Shown here piece by piece: positions 17,014-26,043 of a DNA stretch of 64,000 nt. Under the pieces are notes generated by a model. The model was not told the origin of the DNA, made no database searches, and saw nothing but the letters and a program-made list of their open reading frames with translations. Position 1 is the stretch's first letter; each line of letters starts with the position of its first letter. A program made the position numbers and the translations under genes. Source of the DNA: Microbacterium ulmi (GTDB taxonomy: Bacteria > Actinomycetota > Actinomycetes > Actinomycetales > Microbacteriaceae); NCBI RefSeq assembly GCF_011759705.1, contig NZ_JAAOZF010000001.1:1485152-1549151 (forward strand). The letters run 5' to 3'.

Positions 17014-18396
17014 TCAGCTGACGGCGGTGATCGTCAGCGTCGCGGTGTAGTCGCCCGCGGGCGTCGTGCCCGGGATGACGAGGGACAGGTCGGCTCCGAC
17101 GGTCGCGCCGGCTGCGGCGCCGGCCGACGCGAGCGTGCTCGGGGTCGCGAGGCCCACGCCGCCCAGCTGCGTCGAGGTGACGGCCGCGCCGGCGGTGACG
17201 CCCGAGCCGCTGACGACCTTCGGCGTCCAGCCGAGGTAGCCGCCGCTGAAGCTGTCGGCGCCGGACGTGAACTCGCCGACCTGACCGGACAGGCTCCAGG
17301 CGTGCTGACCCGAGCCGCCGGAACGGGTGTCGGTGACGACGACGTCGTTCAGGATGCCGTTCGCGACGAAGTTCGCGCCGTCCTGCGTCGCCGTGCCGAG
17401 GTCGACGGCCGAGCTCGACGCCCAGGTCCAGCCGAACGATCCCGTCTCGGGGGTCTGGGCCTCGGGCACCTCGACGACGATGTCGCCCTCGCCGGGCTCG
17501 GGCTGCGGCTCGGCGGCCTCGACGGCGTACGAGACCGTCAGAGGCGTCGTGGGCTTGCGGACGTCAGCCGCGCCACCCGAGGAGTACCAGTAGCTCGACT
17601 GACCCGAGAGCACCTGGAAGTCGACGAACGACTGCGGGAACGAGCCCCAGTTCGCGCCGGTGCGCACCTGCGGCGACTGCGTGCTCGTCACCTCGATGCC
17701 CAGATAGTCGGGCGTCACGGTGAAGCCGGAGTCGCCCACCTGTGCAGCCGTGATGTCGGCGAGGACGATCTGCGTGGGAGCGAGCGGCACCCACTGCGTC
17801 ATGTCCTCCATCGAGGTGCCGTACCCGCTCGCCGTCGCCGTCACCTGGCCGTTGCCGTCGGCGTCGAGCGTCAGGACGGGGTTCGTCGCGGTCCAGTACG
17901 TGTACCCGCTGTAGTACACGACCGAGAACGAGCCGTCCCACGCGATCTCGACCGATCCGTCGGCCGCGACGGTGCCCTCGCCGCCCGTGATCTCGACGAT
18001 GTTCCCCGACGGGGCCGTGAATGTGGTGGTGGCGCCGCTGGGCTGCTGGCACTTCGTGGCCCAGCTCGTCTGGACGAGCTCGCCCGCGGCATCCGGCTTC
18101 TTGATCGTGACGTTGCCCGCGCTCGACGCGTAGAGCCCCTCCGCCTCCGACCAGACGTGCGACGAGCCGGCGTCGCCGGCGACTCCCGCGCTGAGGAAGT
18201 TGCACGTGCCCGGGGCGAAGCCGGGGCTCCCCGTCTCGGCGTTGAATCCCCACTGGAAGACGGCGTCGGAGATCGTCCCCTGGTCGGCCGCGTTCGCGGG
18301 CGCCGCGAACGCGAGACTGCCGGCCGCGAGCGCGGCGATCGCCGCTGCGGCCGCCAGCCGGGAGCGGCGGGGCGGGGTACTGGTGCGTGAGGGCAC
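17014..18396 (-). CDS. Secreted HtaA-domain heme-binding protein with WxL-like C-terminal domain
   Basis: A 460-residue secreted protein. A signal peptide (cleavage near APANA|A, about 36/37) is followed by an HtaA-type domain (about 40-295). This carries the pattern DAVFQWGFNAETG, CNFLSAGVAGDAG, FSVVYYSGYTYWTATNPVLTL, WGSFPQSFVDFQVLSGQ and SSYWYSSGGAAD. HtaA domains in corynebacteria bind heme through conserved Tyr/His residues. An acidic linker leads to a C-terminal domain (about 325-460) with AWSLSGQVGEF and the end DYTATLTIT, resembling WxL-type domains. No transmembrane anchor is present, unlike the paralogue at 22819. GTG 18396 has AAAGGA 7 nt upstream. It is divergent from hmuTUV across two iron boxes. 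Confidence 0.82.
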   Translation of the reverse strand: MPSRTSTPPRRSRLAAAAAIAALAAGSLAFAAPANAADQGTISDAVFQWGFNAETGSPGFAPGTCNFLSAGVAGDAGSSHVWSEAEGLYASSAGNVTIKKPDAAGELVQTSWATKCQQPSGATTTFTAPSGNIVEITGGEGTVAADGSVEIAWDGSFSVVYYSGYTYWTATNPVLTLDADGNGQVTATASGYGTSMEDMTQWVPLAPTQIVLADITAAQVGDSGFTVTPDYLGIEVTSTQSPQVRTGANWGSFPQSFVDFQVLSGQSSYWYSSGGAADVRKPTTPLTVSYAVEAAEPQPEPGEGDIVVEVPEAQTPETGSFGWTWASSSAVDLGTATQDGANFVANGILNDVVVTDTRSGGSGQHAWSLSGQVGEFTSGADSFSGGYLGWTPKVVSGSGVTAGAAVTSTQLGGVGLATPSTLASAGAAAGATVGADLSLVIPGTTPAGDYTATLTITAVS

Positions 18397-18472
18397 GATG
18401 AATTCCTTTCGGAGTATGTGTCGGGTCGACCCTGGCGTGATGAGCGCGAAGAGTATTCGCGCAAGCTCAAAG

Positions 18473-18491
18473 CTAGGTTAGGATCACCTTA
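18473..18491. promoter_or_regulatory. DtxR/IdeR-like iron box (HtaA side)
   Basis: CTAGGTTAGGATCACCTTA matches 14 of 19 positions of the DtxR palindrome TTAGGTTAGCCTAACCTAA. It lies 77 nt before the HtaA start codon, so iron-loaded DtxR would repress the HtaA-DUF916 unit. Confidence 0.75.
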
Positions 18492-18507
18492 TTCACAGAT
18501 CGGGAAT

Positions 18508-18526
18508 TAAGGCAAGGCAACCCTAA
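18508..18526. promoter_or_regulatory. DtxR/IdeR-like iron box (hmuT side)
   Basis: TAAGGCAAGGCAACCCTAA matches 13 of 19 positions of the DtxR consensus and ends 69 nt before the hmuT start. With the first box it places one site near each of the two divergent transcription units. Confidence 0.65.
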
Positions 18527-18595
18527 TTAACCTCCGGGTTCGGTTGCCGCCCGCTGCACCCGCCCACCACGATGCACACCGGGAGAGAGATCAGC

Positions 18596-19693
18596 GTGCG
18601 CCGAAAGCTCCAACGACGACTCGCACTCGTCGCCATCGTCTGCGTCGTCTCGCTCGGCCTCGCGGGGTGCCAGGGGCTGGGCTTCCACGGCGGGGATGCC
18701 GCGACCGCGGCGACTCCACCGCTGCACGACGTGACGCCCATCGCCGATCCCGCCGCGTGGGAGGGGCCGAGCACCGCGGTGCCGGCGTCCTCACCGCTCG
18801 AGCCGATCACGACCGGCGAGCAGGTCCTGCCCGCGACCGTCGTGGACTCCCAGGACACGACGGTGACCGTCACCGACACGTCGCGCATCCTGGCGCTCGA
18901 CATCTACGGCTCGCTGTCCCGCATCGTGTTCGAGCTCGGCCTGGGCGGCTCCGTCGTCGGACGCGATGTGTCCACGGGCTTCCCCGAGGCCGCCGGTCTT
19001 CCCCTGGTCACCCAGAACGGCCACGATCTCAACGCCGAGGCGATCCTCGACCTCGCCCCGACCGTCATCCTGACCGACACGAGTCTCGGACCGTGGGACA
19101 CGATCCTGCAGATGCGCGACATCGGCATCCCGGTCGTGGTCGTCGACTCGCACCGCGCGATCGACACGATCGACGACCTCACGCGTCAGGTCGCCACGGC
19201 TCTGGGCGTGCCGCAGCGCGGCGACGAGCTGGCCGCGCGCACGTCCGCCGCCGTCGACGCGAAGCTGGCCGAGATCGCCGCGATCGCGCCTGCGGACGGC
19301 GATCGCCTGCGCATGGTCTTCCTGTACGTGCGGGGCCAGTCGGGCGTCTACTACCTGTTCGGCGACGAGTCGGGGGCCGACAGCCTCATCGAGGCGCTCG
19401 GCGGCATCGACGTCGCGGGAGAGAACGGCTGGGTCGGCATGCGACCCGTGACGGACGAGGCGCTCATCGCGGCCAACCCTGACGTGATCCTCATGATGAC
19501 GAAGGGGCTCGAGTCGGTCGACGGCGTCGACGGGCTCCTGGAGCACCTCCCTGCGGTCGCTCAGACGACGGCGGGGAGGAACCGCCGGATCGTCGACATG
19601 TCCGACACGCAGATCCTCAGCTTCGGGCCGGAGGCCGCCGACGTGCTCGACGCGCTCGCCGTCGCGATCTATGCACCGGATGCCCTGAAGTGA
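18596..19693 (+). CDS. hmuT: Heme ABC transporter substrate-binding lipoprotein
   Basis: A 365-residue lipoprotein with a signal peptide ending in the lipobox GLAGC. A disordered stretch of some 60 residues precedes a FecB-type heme/siderophore-binding domain (SRILALDIYGSLSRIVFELGLG, VTQNGHDLNAEAILDLAPTVILTD, MTKGLESVDG). GTG 18596 is preferred over ATG 18572: GGGAGAG lies about 8 nt upstream and the Arg-rich signal peptide begins there. The gene overlaps the permease start (GTGA). It should collect heme, probably from the HtaA proteins, and deliver it to the permease. A siderophore substrate is the main alternative, made less likely by the HtaA context. Confidence 0.88.
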   Translation: MRRKLQRRLALVAIVCVVSLGLAGCQGLGFHGGDAATAATPPLHDVTPIADPAAWEGPSTAVPASSPLEPITTGEQVLPATVVDSQDTTVTVTDTSRILALDIYGSLSRIVFELGLGGSVVGRDVSTGFPEAAGLPLVTQNGHDLNAEAILDLAPTVILTDTSLGPWDTILQMRDIGIPVVVVDSHRAIDTIDDLTRQVATALGVPQRGDELAARTSAAVDAKLAEIAAIAPADGDRLRMVFLYVRGQSGVYYLFGDESGADSLIEALGGIDVAGENGWVGMRPVTDEALIAANPDVILMMTKGLESVDGVDGLLEHLPAVAQTTAGRNRRIVDMSDTQILSFGPEAADVLDALAVAIYAPDALK

Positions 19694-20826
19694 CCACCGT
19701 GACGGCGCAGCGGCCGGACGCGGCGGTCGCCATCGTGCACCCGGCCGCGAGACGGGCGCGCCTGCGCGTCTGGACGACCTTCGGCATCCTCACGGCTCTG
19801 CTGTGCGTGCTCATCGTCGTGTCGGCCGGAACCGGCCAGCTGCACATCCCCGCCGAGCAGGTGATCGGAGCACTCTCGCGCGGCTGGAACGCCGTCGTCT
19901 CCGACATCGGCCTGACGTGGCTCCGGGTGCCGGAGGGAGCCGCCGTCGAACACGTCAACGGCGAGGCCACTCTGTGGCTCGTCCGCTTCCCCCGCATCGT
20001 CATGGCGCTCCTGGTCGGCGCGGCGCTCGCGACGGCCGGCGCGGTGATGCAGGGCGTCTTCCGCAACCCGCTCGCCGAGCCCGGCGTCATCGGGGTCTCT
20101 TCCGGGGCCGCCGTCGGCGCGTGCGCCGCCATCGTCTTCGGCCTCGGCTTCGCCGGCCCGCTGACGCTCCCGGCCATGGCCTTCCTCGGCGGGCTGCTCG
20201 CGACCGTCGTCGTGTACGGGTCGGCGCGGGCCGACGGCCGCACCGAGGTCGTGACGCTCGTGCTGACGGGCATCGCGATCAACGCGATCGCGGGCGCCGC
20301 GATCGCGCTGCTCACCTTCCTCGGCACGACTCAGGAGCGCGAGCAGATCGTGTTCTGGCAGCTCGGCTCGCTCAACGGCTCGCGCTGGCAGGACGTGCTC
20401 ATCGTGCTGCCCCTCACGGTCGTCGGAGTCGTCGGCTGCGTGCTGCTGTCTCGCTCCCTCGACCTGCTCTCGCTCGGCGAGCGCCAGGCGACGCACCTCG
20501 GTCTGAACGTCGAGCGGCTGCACGTCGTCGCGATCGTGCTCATCGCCCTCTTGACGAGCGGGGCCGTCGCCCTGTGCGGGATCATCTCGTTCGTCGGGCT
20601 CGTCGTGCCGCACCTCGTGCGCATGATCCTGGGCCCGGGCCATCGTCTGCTCGTGCCGGCGAGCGCCTTCGCGGGGGCCGTCCTGCTGATGGGCGCAGAC
20701 CTCGTCGCCCGCACGGCGGTGCCCTATGCGGAGCTTCCCATCGGCATGCTGACGGCGCTCATCGGCGGCCCGTTCTTCTTCTGGCTGCTGCGCCGAACGC
20801 GCCGCCGGGCGGGAGGCTGGGGATGA
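19690..20826 (+). CDS. hmuU: Heme ABC transporter permease (FecCD family)
   Basis: A 378-residue membrane protein with about 9-10 transmembrane segments. FecCD landmarks include LWLVRFPRIVMALLVGAALATAGAVMQGVFRNPLAEPGVIGVSSGAAVGA and the late GIISFVGLVVPHLVRMILGPGHRLLVPASAFAGA, where the conserved Gly of the ATPase-coupling helix resides. It overlaps hmuT and hmuV by 4 nt each, so all three are translationally coupled. It forms the membrane channel of the heme importer. Confidence 0.93.
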   Translation: MTTVTAQRPDAAVAIVHPAARRARLRVWTTFGILTALLCVLIVVSAGTGQLHIPAEQVIGALSRGWNAVVSDIGLTWLRVPEGAAVEHVNGEATLWLVRFPRIVMALLVGAALATAGAVMQGVFRNPLAEPGVIGVSSGAAVGACAAIVFGLGFAGPLTLPAMAFLGGLLATVVVYGSARADGRTEVVTLVLTGIAINAIAGAAIALLTFLGTTQEREQIVFWQLGSLNGSRWQDVLIVLPLTVVGVVGCVLLSRSLDLLSLGERQATHLGLNVERLHVVAIVLIALLTSGAVALCGIISFVGLVVPHLVRMILGPGHRLLVPASAFAGAVLLMGADLVARTAVPYAELPIGMLTALIGGPFFFWLLRRTRRRAGGWG

Positions 20827-21626
20827 CGCGGCCGGTCATGAGCGTGCAGGGCGTCGCCGTCGACCTCGGCGGCGCCGCGATCCTGACGGATGTGACCCTC
20901 GAGCTTCTCGAGGGCGAGCTGCTGGCCCTCGTGGGCCCCAACGGCGCGGGCAAGTCGACGCTGCTGTCCGTGCTCGCCGGCGACCGCTCGCCGTCGCGGG
21001 GGACCGTGCTGATCGACGGGGCTCCCCTGGATGCCGCGCCCGTCGCCGACCTCGCGAGACGCCGCTCGGTGCTGACGCAGTCGAACGAGATCTCGTTCCC
21101 GTTCCCCGTGATCGATGTCGTGCGGATGGGACGCGCGCCGTGGCGGAGCCGTCCGGAGGCGGACCGGGACGAGGAGATGGTCGAGCTCGCGATGCACGCG
21201 GGCGAGGTGAAGGCACTCGCCGACCACCCCGTCACAACGCTGTCCGGCGGCGAGCGGGCACGCGTCGCCTTCGCCCGATCCCGCGCGCAGTCGTGCGCGA
21301 TCGTCCTGCTCGACGAGCCCACCGCGAGCCTCGACATCCGCCATCAGCACCGCGTGCTGGCCGAGACGCGAGCGCATGCGCGAGCAGGCGGCTCCGCGGT
21401 CGTGGTGCTGCACGATCTCGGCCTCGCGGCGGCCTACGCCGACCGCATCGCGATCCTCGCGGGCGGCGAGATCGTGTCGGTGGGCCCTCCGCGCGAGGTG
21501 CTCGACCCGGATGTCCTGACCAGGGTCTATCGCCACCCGGTCGGCGTCTTCGACGGACCGGATGGCGAGATCATCGTGGCCGCACGCGCGACGGGCGTGG
21601 CGGCAGCCGAGGAGGTAACCGCATGA
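20823..21626 (+). CDS. hmuV: Heme ABC transporter ATP-binding protein
   Basis: A 267-residue ATPase with Walker A GPNGAGKST (about residues 38-46), Q-loop TQSNEISFPFPVIDVVRMGR, signature LSGGERARVAFAR, Walker B IVLLDEPTASLD and switch His in VVLHDLGLAAAYADR. These match the HmuV/FecE import branch. It overlaps hmuU (ATGA) and the next surface-protein gene (ATGA), so the operon continues for at least five genes. Confidence 0.92.
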   Translation: MTRPVMSVQGVAVDLGGAAILTDVTLELLEGELLALVGPNGAGKSTLLSVLAGDRSPSRGTVLIDGAPLDAAPVADLARRRSVLTQSNEISFPFPVIDVVRMGRAPWRSRPEADRDEEMVELAMHAGEVKALADHPVTTLSGGERARVAFARSRAQSCAIVLLDEPTASLDIRHQHRVLAETRAHARAGGSAVVVLHDLGLAAAYADRIAILAGGEIVSVGPPREVLDPDVLTRVYRHPVGVFDGPDGEIIVAARATGVAAAEEVTA

Positions 21627-22822
21627 ACCGCGCGATCCCGCGCTCCACGCTCGCCCTCGCACTGTCGGGTGCGCTTCTGGCCGCCCTGCTGGCCGTCGCC
21701 GTTCCGCTGCCTGCGTGGGCCGCCTCGTCCGTGACGGTCGAGGGCCCGGACGGCACCTCGACGGTCGACCCCGACTACGCCACCGAGGTGACCGTGCGCG
21801 GATCCGGGTTCCAGTCGATCAAGAAGGGGTTCGGCGGCGTCTACGTGCTGTTCGGCTGGGTCGACGGATCGTGGCGCCCGAGTCAGGGCGGGGTCGTCGG
21901 CGCGGACTACCGCTACGTGCCCGACAGCGAGTCGAGGGACAACGCGGGATTCCAGCGGTTCGTCGCGTTCCCCGGCAGCGAGACCGAGGCAGCCGCGCAC
22001 GCCGTCATGTCGGACGACGGCTCGTGGAGCGTGTCCATGACGATTCCGGGGGCGAGGTTCGAGAGCCGCGACCGCTCCGGCGACGTCAGCGGCGTCGACT
22101 GTCTCAAGGTCACGTGCGGCGTGATCACGATCGGTGCGCACGGCGTCAAGAACGCCAACAACGAGACCTTCACGCCCGTGAGCTTCGCCTCGGGCGGGGG
22201 ATCGGCGCCTGCGGCCGCGGGCGGCACGCTCCCGGATGCCGCGCCCGGCCTCGCCGCGCCCGGCGAGGTCCGTCTCGGGCTGGCCTCCGCGCGCGTCGAC
22301 GCCGGCACCTCGATCGCGTTCACGGGTCAGGGCTTCGCCCCCGGCGAGCAGGTCGTCGCGACCCTCGACAGAGGCCTCGTCTCCGTCGGACCGCTGTCGG
22401 CCGGCGCTCAGGGCGAGGTCGCCGGCGTCATGTCGGTGCCGCGCGACGTGCGTGGCGGGACTCATCTCGTGACCCTGACGGGGGCGGCATCCGGCGCCGT
22501 CGCCGAGTCGCCCGTCGAGATCGTCGCCGGCGCCTCGCCCCTCGTGGCGGCCGCTGCTGCGGAGACGCCGATGTGGCTGTTCGTCCTGCTCGTCTCGTGC
22601 ATCGGGATCGCTCTGGTGCTCATCGTCACGAGCGTCGTCGTGTCGATCCGTCGATCGCTCGCGGCCCGCAGGGCGCGCGCCCAGGCGGCGTCCGCGGCGG
22701 CGTCCGCGTCCTCCGCGCCGCCGCCCCCCGCTGCTCCGACGGCGGTGATCCCGGCTCCGCGCGAGGCGGGGCCCGACGCCGTCACCGAGCGACTCGCCGT
22801 CGGGGCGGGGGAGCACGCGTGA
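21623..22822 (+). CDS. Membrane-anchored surface protein of the heme locus
   Basis: A 399-residue protein with a signal peptide (cleavage near PAWA|A), two extracytoplasmic modules, one transmembrane helix (ETPMWLFVLLVSCIGIALVLIVTSVVV, about 313-340) and a basic then Ala/Pro-rich cytoplasmic tail. The first module (VTVRGSGFQSIKKGFGGVYVLFGWVDG ... CGVITIGAHGVKNANNETF, residues 35-190) is a type I have seen next to actinobacterial HtaA proteins but which has no assigned function; a Cys pair (DCLKVTCG) is conserved within it. GGAGG is 7 nt before the ATG, which overlaps the hmuV stop. It is probably a receptor or relay for heme across the wall. Confidence 0.7.
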   Translation: MNRAIPRSTLALALSGALLAALLAVAVPLPAWAASSVTVEGPDGTSTVDPDYATEVTVRGSGFQSIKKGFGGVYVLFGWVDGSWRPSQGGVVGADYRYVPDSESRDNAGFQRFVAFPGSETEAAAHAVMSDDGSWSVSMTIPGARFESRDRSGDVSGVDCLKVTCGVITIGAHGVKNANNETFTPVSFASGGGSAPAAAGGTLPDAAPGLAAPGEVRLGLASARVDAGTSIAFTGQGFAPGEQVVATLDRGLVSVGPLSAGAQGEVAGVMSVPRDVRGGTHLVTLTGAASGAVAESPVEIVAGASPLVAAAAAETPMWLFVLLVSCIGIALVLIVTSVVVSIRRSLAARRARAQAASAAASASSAPPPPAAPTAVIPAPREAGPDAVTERLAVGAGEHA

Positions 22823-24048
22823 GACGGCGTTCGGTCGTGGCGGCCGCGGCGCTCGTCATCGCGCTCGCCGCCCTGGCGGGCGCACCGGCGTCGGCCGCGG
22901 AGACGGATGCCGGACCGGGCGACATCACCGTCACGGTCCCCGAGTCGGATGCGGGCAGGCCGATCACGAACGCCCAGTTCCGCTGGGGGCTCAACGCCGA
23001 GTCCGGCGCGGGCGCCTTCGCGGGCGGATGCAACTTCCTCAGCGCCGGCAGGGCGGGGAACGCGGGGTCCGCGCGCGTGTGGACGGCCGCGGACGGCCTC
23101 TACTCGGCCACGAGCGCAGCAGTGCGCATCGAGAAGCCGGCCGCCGGCGGCGAGTACCGCCTCGCGAGCTTCGAGAGCCGCTGCCTCGACGCGAGCGGCC
23201 GTGCCGTCTCGGTGTCGTCCCTGACGAGCACGACCGCGAACCAGGTCGTGATCGATCAGGGTCGTGGTCGACTCGTGCCGGGTGCGGGGCTCGAGATCCG
23301 GTGGACGGGCTCGTTCACCGTCGTCTTCTACGGCGGCATGACCTACTGGACCGTCACCGATCCCGTGCTGACGCTCGACCCTGCAGGCGATGGGCGGGTC
23401 ACGGCGACCGCGAGCGGGTTCGGCACATCGATGGACGACCTCTCCAAGTGGGTGCCCCTTCCCGAGCAGTCCATCGTGCTCGCCGAGCTGCGCGGCGTCG
23501 ACCCCGCGTCCGACGGGGGCTTCGCGATCGTCCCGGAGTACGTCGGGGTCTCCGTCCCGGATGCAGGGCAGATCGAGCGGACCTCCGAGAACGCCGCGTA
23601 CTGGGGATCGTTCCCTGCGAGCTTCGTCGAGTACCAGAAGCTGACCGGTCAGGCCGGGTACTGGCTCACGACGGGCGGCCAGCGCGATCGGGCCAAGCCC
23701 GCGACGACTCTGTACGTCAGCTACGACGCGGCGGCCCCCATCGCGGTCACGCCTCCCGCGGTCGCGGGGTCGGCGGACGAGCCGAGCAACCCGATCCGCG
23801 TGCGGCCGGGGCAACCGGTGCAGCTCCCGGCAGACGTCGCCACGAGGCTGCCGATCGGCATCCCGCTCGCGGCCGCCACATCGCTTCCGCAGGGGCCTGG
23901 CCTCGTGCCCGCGTCGGCGGCAGCGGCGCTGAGCGCCCTGGCAGGGCCCCTGCTCGCGTCGGCGCTCGCTCTCGCTCTCGCCGTCGTCGCCGTGCTCAAC
24001 ATCATGGGGCGGCTGCCGTGGCAGCGCGCGCTTCGCGCGGGGCGCTGA
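22819..24048 (+). CDS. Membrane-anchored HtaA-domain heme-binding protein
   Basis: A 409-residue paralogue of the protein at 17014-18396. A signal peptide (near APASA|A) is followed by an HtaA domain (about 45-305) with the same landmarks: NAQFRWGLNAESG, CNFLSAGRAGNAG, FTVVFYGGMTYWTVTDPVLTL and YWGSFPASFVEYQKLTGQAGYW. A Pro-rich spacer and a C-terminal transmembrane helix (LASALALALAVVAVLNIM) end in a basic tail. It overlaps the previous gene by 4 nt (GTGA) and is the last gene of the hmu operon. It may take heme from the secreted HtaA protein and pass it to HmuT. Confidence 0.83.
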   Translation: MRRRSVVAAAALVIALAALAGAPASAAETDAGPGDITVTVPESDAGRPITNAQFRWGLNAESGAGAFAGGCNFLSAGRAGNAGSARVWTAADGLYSATSAAVRIEKPAAGGEYRLASFESRCLDASGRAVSVSSLTSTTANQVVIDQGRGRLVPGAGLEIRWTGSFTVVFYGGMTYWTVTDPVLTLDPAGDGRVTATASGFGTSMDDLSKWVPLPEQSIVLAELRGVDPASDGGFAIVPEYVGVSVPDAGQIERTSENAAYWGSFPASFVEYQKLTGQAGYWLTTGGQRDRAKPATTLYVSYDAAAPIAVTPPAVAGSADEPSNPIRVRPGQPVQLPADVATRLPIGIPLAAATSLPQGPGLVPASAAAALSALAGPLLASALALALAVVAVLNIMGRLPWQRALRAGR

Positions 24049-24101
24049 TCCTCGCCGGCCGGAACGGGTCGATAGTCGGCCTGCGGTGAGACAATGGAGG
24101 C

Positions 24102-24467
24102 ATGGCCGACCAGGCGAACACCCCCGAGACCCCGAAGCCCGTCACACACCACGAGCTCATCGAGGACCGCATCGAGACGGTCAGGATCAGGCGGTCCCCG
24201 AAGTACTCGGTGTTCCTCGTCGCAGGGGCGGCGCTCGGCATCATCGTCGCGATGATCCTCACGTTCTCCTTCACCGGCACGACCGACGAGAGCCCGAACA
24301 CGGGGATGATCTACTCGCAGGGGCAGGTCTTCGGATTCCTCGCCCTCATCTGCATCGCGGGGGGCGTCGCGCTCGCCGGCGCCGTCGCACTCGTCTTCGA
24401 CCGCACGGTCGGGCGACGCACGCGGGATGTCGAGGTCGACCGCGAGACGGTCCACGTCGTCGACTGA
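24102..24467 (+). CDS. Small two-TM membrane protein, function unknown
   Basis: A 121-residue protein with a polar N-terminus, two transmembrane helices (about 37-58 and 78-102) and a charged C-terminal tail. Close homologues are common in Microbacteriaceae near purine genes and are sometimes labelled 'potassium transporter Trk', but the Trk fold is absent. GACAAT (24090-24095) stands 6 nt before the ATG, so the message is probably leaderless. No function can be assigned. Confidence 0.7.
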   Translation: MADQANTPETPKPVTHHELIEDRIETVRIRRSPKYSVFLVAGAALGIIVAMILTFSFTGTTDESPNTGMIYSQGQVFGFLALICIAGGVALAGAVALVFDRTVGRRTRDVEVDRETVHVVD

Positions 24468-24490
24468 CCCTTCGAGGGCTCAGCGACCGC

Positions 24491-25102
24491 TCACGCCAGT
24501 TCGGCGATGATGGGGTGGATCGCGGCGTCGAAGGCCGCGACATCCCCGCGCAGTCCGTCGGTGACGGCGATCGTGAGCGATCCGATCCACCACACGCCGC
24601 GCTGCACGAGCGGCAGCACCTGGACGTTGAGCTCGAAGGAGTGCGCGCGCCGGCCGACCTGCCGCTCATGCTCGGCGATCGCGCTCGCGTAGGCCCGGTA
24701 CGAGACGCCGGGCTTGCCCGACGAGTCCTTGCGGTACCGCTCGTGCCACGACTTCCCGTACTCGACCGCCTCGGCGGCGTGGGGCGTGATCGCTGAGCGC
24801 AGCTCGTCAGAGCCCTTCGTCGGCAGCGCCACGAGCGTCTCGAACCCGTCGACGAGATCGAGCGGCACGGGCGACGGATGCGCCGTCGGCTCGACCGTCA
24901 TGGCCCAGAACTCGCGCCACTGACGTTCGAGCAGAGCCTGCGCCTCGTCCGCGCGGTCGTTCGCCCTGGGCGGGATGCCGCGCAGATGCGGCAGCTCGTC
25001 GGGCGAGCGGATGCCGAGCACCTGCCGAAGGTAGAGCGCGATGAGCACCGGCTGACCCGCATCCTCGCGGATCACCCACTCGGGAGCGCCTGTGCCGGTC
25101 AT
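24491..25102 (-). CDS. Conserved hypothetical protein
   Basis: A 203-residue soluble protein without signal peptide or membrane segments. It begins MTGTGAPEWVIREDAG and is rich in charged helices; no catalytic motif was recognised. Related proteins occur in Microbacteriaceae and are occasionally mislabelled as alcohol dehydrogenases, which the sequence does not support. A perfect-looking -10 (TAGAAT, 25114-25109 minus strand) lies 6 nt before the ATG, which supports expression as a leaderless transcript. Confidence 0.65.
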   Translation of the reverse strand: MTGTGAPEWVIREDAGQPVLIALYLRQVLGIRSPDELPHLRGIPPRANDRADEAQALLERQWREFWAMTVEPTAHPSPVPLDLVDGFETLVALPTKGSDELRSAITPHAAEAVEYGKSWHERYRKDSSGKPGVSYRAYASAIAEHERQVGRRAHSFELNVQVLPLVQRGVWWIGSLTIAVTDGLRGDVAAFDAAIHPIIAELA

Positions 25103-25203
25103 GTCGCCATTCTAGGACTCGGCATCCCGCGCGGGCCCGGCCCGCACCCGCGATCTCGGTGGGAGGCCGATTCCTTTCGCGGGCCGCGAGGGTCTATCCC
25201 TGC

Positions 25204-26043
25204 ATGACGACCGATCCGAATCGCCGGCACTGGGAGCTCGTGGCACGCTCGCCGGACGCGACCGACTGGGGAGAGCTCGCGCGCGAGCCGGCACAGCTGC
25301 GCACGGAGCGGGTGGAGCGGCCGGCGGGTGCGTGGCTGCGCCCGCCCCGGCCCGTCTCCGACGCGGCGCTGCTCTGCATCCACGGCGGCGGCTTCGTCAG
25401 CGGATCGGTCGCGACGCACCGACGGATGTTCGGACATCTGGCGGATGCGTCGCGCCTGCCCGCCTTCGCCGTCGAGTACGGGCTCGTCCCCCAGCATGTG
25501 CATCCCGATCAGCTCGAGACGGTCGTCGCCGCACACCGGTGGCTCGTCGGCCAGGGCTTCGCCCGGATCGCCGTCCTGGGCGACTCGTGCGGCGCCCTGC
25601 TCGCAATCTGGCTCGCGCAGCGCATGCGCGGGATCGGGTTCGCACCGCCGATCGCGCTCGTGCTCCTGTCGGCCTGGGTCGACCTCGAAGCCGACGGGGG
25701 GTCGTACGACAGCGCCCCCGATCCGTTCTTCACGCGTGACATCGTGCGCTCCCTCGCAGCCGCCTACCTCGCCGGAGCCGACCCTCGAGACCCCCGCATC
25801 GCGGTGCTGCGCGCCGACCTGTCGGGACTGCCGCCCGTGCTCCTCCAGGTCGGCGGCGACGAGGCGCTGCGCGACGACAGCATCCGGCTCGCGGAGCGGC
25901 TGCGCGTGTACGACGTGCCCGTGCGGCTCGAGGAGTTCGAGGGTCAGCTCCACACGTTTCAGATGGCTGCGGGGCGCAGCGCCGCCGCCGATGACGCGAT
26001 CGGGAGGGCAGGGCGATGGCTGCGGTCGATACTAGGATCGTGA
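25204..26043 (+). CDS. Alpha/beta hydrolase (HSL-type esterase)
   Basis: A 279-residue esterase/lipase of the hormone-sensitive-lipase group. The oxyanion motif is HGGGF, the nucleophile Ser lies in GDSCGA, the acid is in GGDEALRDD and the catalytic His in QLHTF. ATG 25204 is used because the preceding in-frame codons (from 25159) are not conserved-looking. The ECF sigma gene begins 28 nt before its stop, so the two are co-expressed. It probably hydrolyses small acyl esters; the substrate is unknown. Confidence 0.85.
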   Translation: MTTDPNRRHWELVARSPDATDWGELAREPAQLRTERVERPAGAWLRPPRPVSDAALLCIHGGGFVSGSVATHRRMFGHLADASRLPAFAVEYGLVPQHVHPDQLETVVAAHRWLVGQGFARIAVLGDSCGALLAIWLAQRMRGIGFAPPIALVLLSAWVDLEADGGSYDSAPDPFFTRDIVRSLAAAYLAGADPRDPRIAVLRADLSGLPPVLLQVGGDEALRDDSIRLAERLRVYDVPVRLEEFEGQLHTFQMAAGRSAAADDAIGRAGRWLRSILGS

